Shown here: piece after piece, positions 57,423 to 58,117 of the stretch
Layout of the letters: each line of letters begins with the position of its first letter
Numbering within the stretch: the stretch's first letter is position 1
Assembly: GCA_003280245.1 (NCBI GenBank)
Contig: QCFN01000007.1
Location: 1-58,117, forward strand
DNA length: 58,117 bases
Direction of reading: 5' to 3'
From: Prochlorococcus sp. AG-363-J23
GTDB lineage: Bacteria > Cyanobacteriota > Cyanobacteriia > PCC-6307 > Cyanobiaceae
Notes under the pieces: model-generated
What the model was told of the DNA's origin: nothing
The model's database searches: none
The model's input: the letters and a program-made list of their open reading frames with translations, nothing else
Program-made: the position numbers and the translations under genes

Positions 57423-57723
57423 AAAAATAGACATTAATCTATCTAAAAGCTAATCTTTCTAGCCCTAAATAATGCACGTTGGAACATCAAAATATCTCTA
57501 ACAACTCTGATGTTATGACTTTTAAGGAATAAAAAATATAAGCTTCGATCCAAAGCATATTTGAAGAGATCTATGCAAAATTTATACTTTATATCTAATT
57601 GCTTTTAACAAATACTTGAATTGATTATATATTTAATCAAATCAAACCCTTAAGGTTTTCTCTCTTTTAAAACTTCTCAGAATAGACTCCTATTCGCCTT
57701 AAGAAGTTCTTTATCGCAATCTC
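57423..57723. other. 301-bp intergenic region with hairpin near the 3' end
   Basis: I see no gene in this AT-rich gap. AACATCA/TGATGTT form a weak inverted pair around 57482-57515. A better hairpin lies at 57671-57708: AACTTCT with AGAAGTT outside, and GAATAG (57680-57685) with CTATTC (57690-57695) around a 4-nt loop. No clean T-run follows, so it is more likely leader structure of the next gene, 15 bp downstream, than a terminator. Confidence 0.4.
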
Positions 57724-58117
57724 ATGGCTTCGCCAAATTTCACCAAGATCGCGTATCAGGCCCTTCAACAAGGAAAAGGCATTGCAGGGCTTGCTCACAA
57801 AGAGCTCAGCACAAAGCTAATGGAATGGCTAGCACCAGAGTCGATACCTAAGACAAAGCCTATTCCATTTGAGTTACTAGTTGAGCTGCGCAAGTCAATG
57901 GCCTCTCTTGAACAAACTGATTGGTCAGAAGCCGAGGAAGGTATATATCCAAAAAGCCAATTATTTGATGCTCCCTGGCTTGAATGGGCTAGTCGATACC
58001 CCTTGGTATGGATAGATCTCCCTTCAACCTGGGAAAGGAGAAAAAAAAGAAAAGTTAGAGAAATACCTACTGAAATAAAAAAAGAAATCTATCCGGACTA
58101 CTACCTTCAAAATTTTC
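57724..58117 (+). CDS. Possible SAM-dependent methyltransferase, N-terminal part (partial)
   Basis: The frame is open from ATG 57724 to the window end (131 codons). It begins MASPNFTKIAYQALQQGKGI, continues with AGLAHKELSTKLMEWLAP, and contains EWASRYPLVWIDLPSTWERR, a pattern I associate with the N-terminal region of a cyanobacterial class I SAM-dependent methyltransferase. The SAM-binding motifs would lie beyond the window, so the name is tentative. Confidence 0.6.
   Translation, partial: MASPNFTKIAYQALQQGKGIAGLAHKELSTKLMEWLAPESIPKTKPIPFELLVELRKSMASLEQTDWSEAEEGIYPKSQLFDAPWLEWASRYPLVWIDLPSTWERRKKRKVREIPTEIKKEIYPDYYLQNF

Noticed and set aside
1-58117. tRNA, rRNA, insertion sequence, prophage or CRISPR features
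   Set aside because: Intergenic gaps were read for tRNA T-loop sequences, direct repeats and transposase motifs; none was found, though a covariance search was not possible.

Overview
The window is a compact, AT-rich (roughly 35-40% GC by eye) bacterial chromosome segment. Gene content points to a marine picocyanobacterium, most likely a low-light Prochlorococcus. It combines Calvin-cycle genes (phosphoribulokinase, class II aldolase, GlpX-type FBPase/SBPase), chlorophyll and bilin genes (hemA, chlP, pcyA), ferredoxin-dependent sulfite reductase, the cyanobacterial regulator SipA and a DevBCA-type exporter. Intergenic gaps are very short, several genes overlap, and no insertion sequence, prophage, CRISPR array, rRNA or tRNA was seen. 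The strain assignment is inference; it rests on family recognition and gene order, not on a database search.

Layout. 1-9.5 kb: mostly + strand (ruvX, DUF3727, yqeG, proB, lpxD, leuB, prk, accD, a Gfo/Idh/MocA dehydrogenase, fbaA), closed by a strong bidirectional terminator. 9.6-12.7 kb: - strand purS-purQ, a 55-aa zinc-finger protein with a GTG start, a CobW GTPase and a lumenal pentapeptide-repeat protein. 12.7-15.4 kb: + strand upp-like gene, a small membrane protein and ilvD. 15.4-22.5 kb: - strand sugar-phosphate block (two poorly known proteins, pgl, gnd, glgC, hemA, glpX), followed by rpe on +. 23.4-29.5 kb: - strand ccsA, LptF/G permease, lptB, DUF309, typA and a D,D-carboxypeptidase. 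29.5-36 kb: chlP, glyS, sir and a VanX-like dipeptidase, then a gene-free 340-bp gap holding four DnaA-box-like sites. 36-46 kb: - strand recG, a 408-aa unknown, tsf, rpsB, a glycosyltransferase, a 51-aa basic protein, devA-devC-devB and pcyA. 46-58 kb: + strand M16 peptidase pair, sipA(-), bioY-lspA, a DUF697 GTPase, a - strand PLP decarboxylase with a small membrane protein, tadA, an aminotransferase(-), glnA behind an NtcA-type promoter, a small membrane protein and the start of a methyltransferase-like gene.

How the genes fit together. prk, fbaA, glpX and rpe serve carbon fixation. pgl, gnd and rpe serve the oxidative pentose phosphate pathway and glgC serves glycogen storage. hemA, chlP and pcyA feed tetrapyrrole and chlorophyll synthesis. 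lpxD, lptB and LptF/G belong to outer-membrane LPS assembly. rpsB-tsf, typA, glyS and tadA belong to translation.

Most of the window is ordinary core genome, and I found no convincing new multi-gene system. The best leads are the DnaA-box-like cluster, a long inverted repeat just upstream of rpsB, antiparallel 3' overlaps between genes, short genes of 31-56 codons that a length cutoff would miss, and a Tyr-to-Phe change at the classical adenylylation position of glutamine synthetase.
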